NCBI GenBank assembly: GCA_017458585.1
Contig: JAFTAJ010000032.1
Span: 1-39,856 of the forward strand
Reading direction: 5' to 3'
Length of the DNA: 39,856 nucleotides
Source: Bacteroidaceae bacterium
Lineage (GTDB): Bacteria > Bacteroidota > Bacteroidia > Bacteroidales > Bacteroidaceae
The notes under the pieces were generated by a model that searched no databases, was not told where the DNA came from, and was given only the letters and a program-made list of their open reading frames with translations. The translations under genes and the position numbers were made by a program. Of the stretch, positions 39,836 to 39,856 are shown piece after piece. Every line of letters begins with the position of its first letter. Within the stretch, counting starts at the first letter, position 1.

Positions 39836-39856
39836 ATGATCGACATGGACAAAAAA
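39836..39856 (+). CDS. Start of an unidentified gene, possibly an IstA-like transposase (partial)
   Basis: ATG at 39836 after the purine-rich AAAGAGAAAAG, followed by six open codons (MIDMDKK) up to the window edge. A transposase of the IS21 type is suggested only by the repeats 70-110 bp upstream. Too short to identify. Confidence 0.25.

Overview
The window looks like a chromosome segment of a gut-type Bacteroidales bacterium (Prevotella or Paraprevotella-like; the genus is inferred). Support comes from TAnnTTTG-type promoters with weak Shine-Dalgarno use, a Suf operon next to rimP-nusA-infB-cvpA, Bacteroidetes lipoproteins, a Wzi-type capsule assembly porin, and very large secreted CotH proteins carrying dockerin and cohesin-like modules. 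No tRNA, rRNA, CRISPR array or phage module was seen.

Layout. 1-868 is gene-free and packed with short repeats and hairpins. 869-1513 is a 5'-truncated GIY-YIG/DUF4357 gene remnant. 1900-11722 (+) is a surface-polysaccharide export and assembly cluster: SLBB outer-membrane exporter, Wzz-like chain-length regulator, Wzx flippase, Wzy-like polymerase, two GT2 glycosyltransferases, a GNAT acyltransferase and a NodB deacetylase. 11752-16538 (-) is a compact gene run: rsmI, a coiled-coil lipoprotein, hflX, a Wzi porin and a small lipoprotein. It diverges from an AI-2E family membrane protein (16616-17674, +), and the two are separated by back-to-back TAnnTTTGC promoters. 17707-25980 (-) is a three-gene secreted-protein operon: CotH kinase, InlB-repeat protein, CotH kinase. 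26122-38798 (-) is a long housekeeping run, transcribed in the order rimP, nusA, infB, cvpA, sufB, sufC, sufD, sufS, rnhB, ribD and a lipoprotein. It starts from a consensus promoter followed by an attenuator-like hairpin. 38913-39856 is gene-free repeat DNA that ends in what may be the left end of an IS21-like element.

The most unusual feature is the repeat content. More than twenty intergenic gaps hold tandem tracts with a 7-nt unit (ATTGACC, ATTGAGA, TAGGAGT, AATTAGA, TTACTAT, TTACATC, GGTTAAT and others), joined by modular hairpin arrays and by C-rich/G-rich palindromes. The tracts also lie inside genes, in frame. A 7-nt unit reads the same heptapeptide in all three frames, and the reverse complements of ATTGACC, ATTGAGA and AGAGAAT contain no stop codon. 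These are the types found inside coding sequence, in that direction. Elsewhere the repeats supply a start codon (rnhB, probably ribD, sufB), a stop codon (wzz, the first glycosyltransferase), a ribosome binding site (flippase, deacetylase, first CotH gene) and even a signal-peptide core. Two CotH paralogues carry different repeat types at the same in-frame positions, which points to insertion, turnover or replacement of these tracts. This is the best candidate for an undescribed system in the window.

A second theme is the flanks. The two window ends carry the same compound repeat in the same orientation: a 21-22 nt tandem array followed by a 105-bp core that is about 93% identical between copies.
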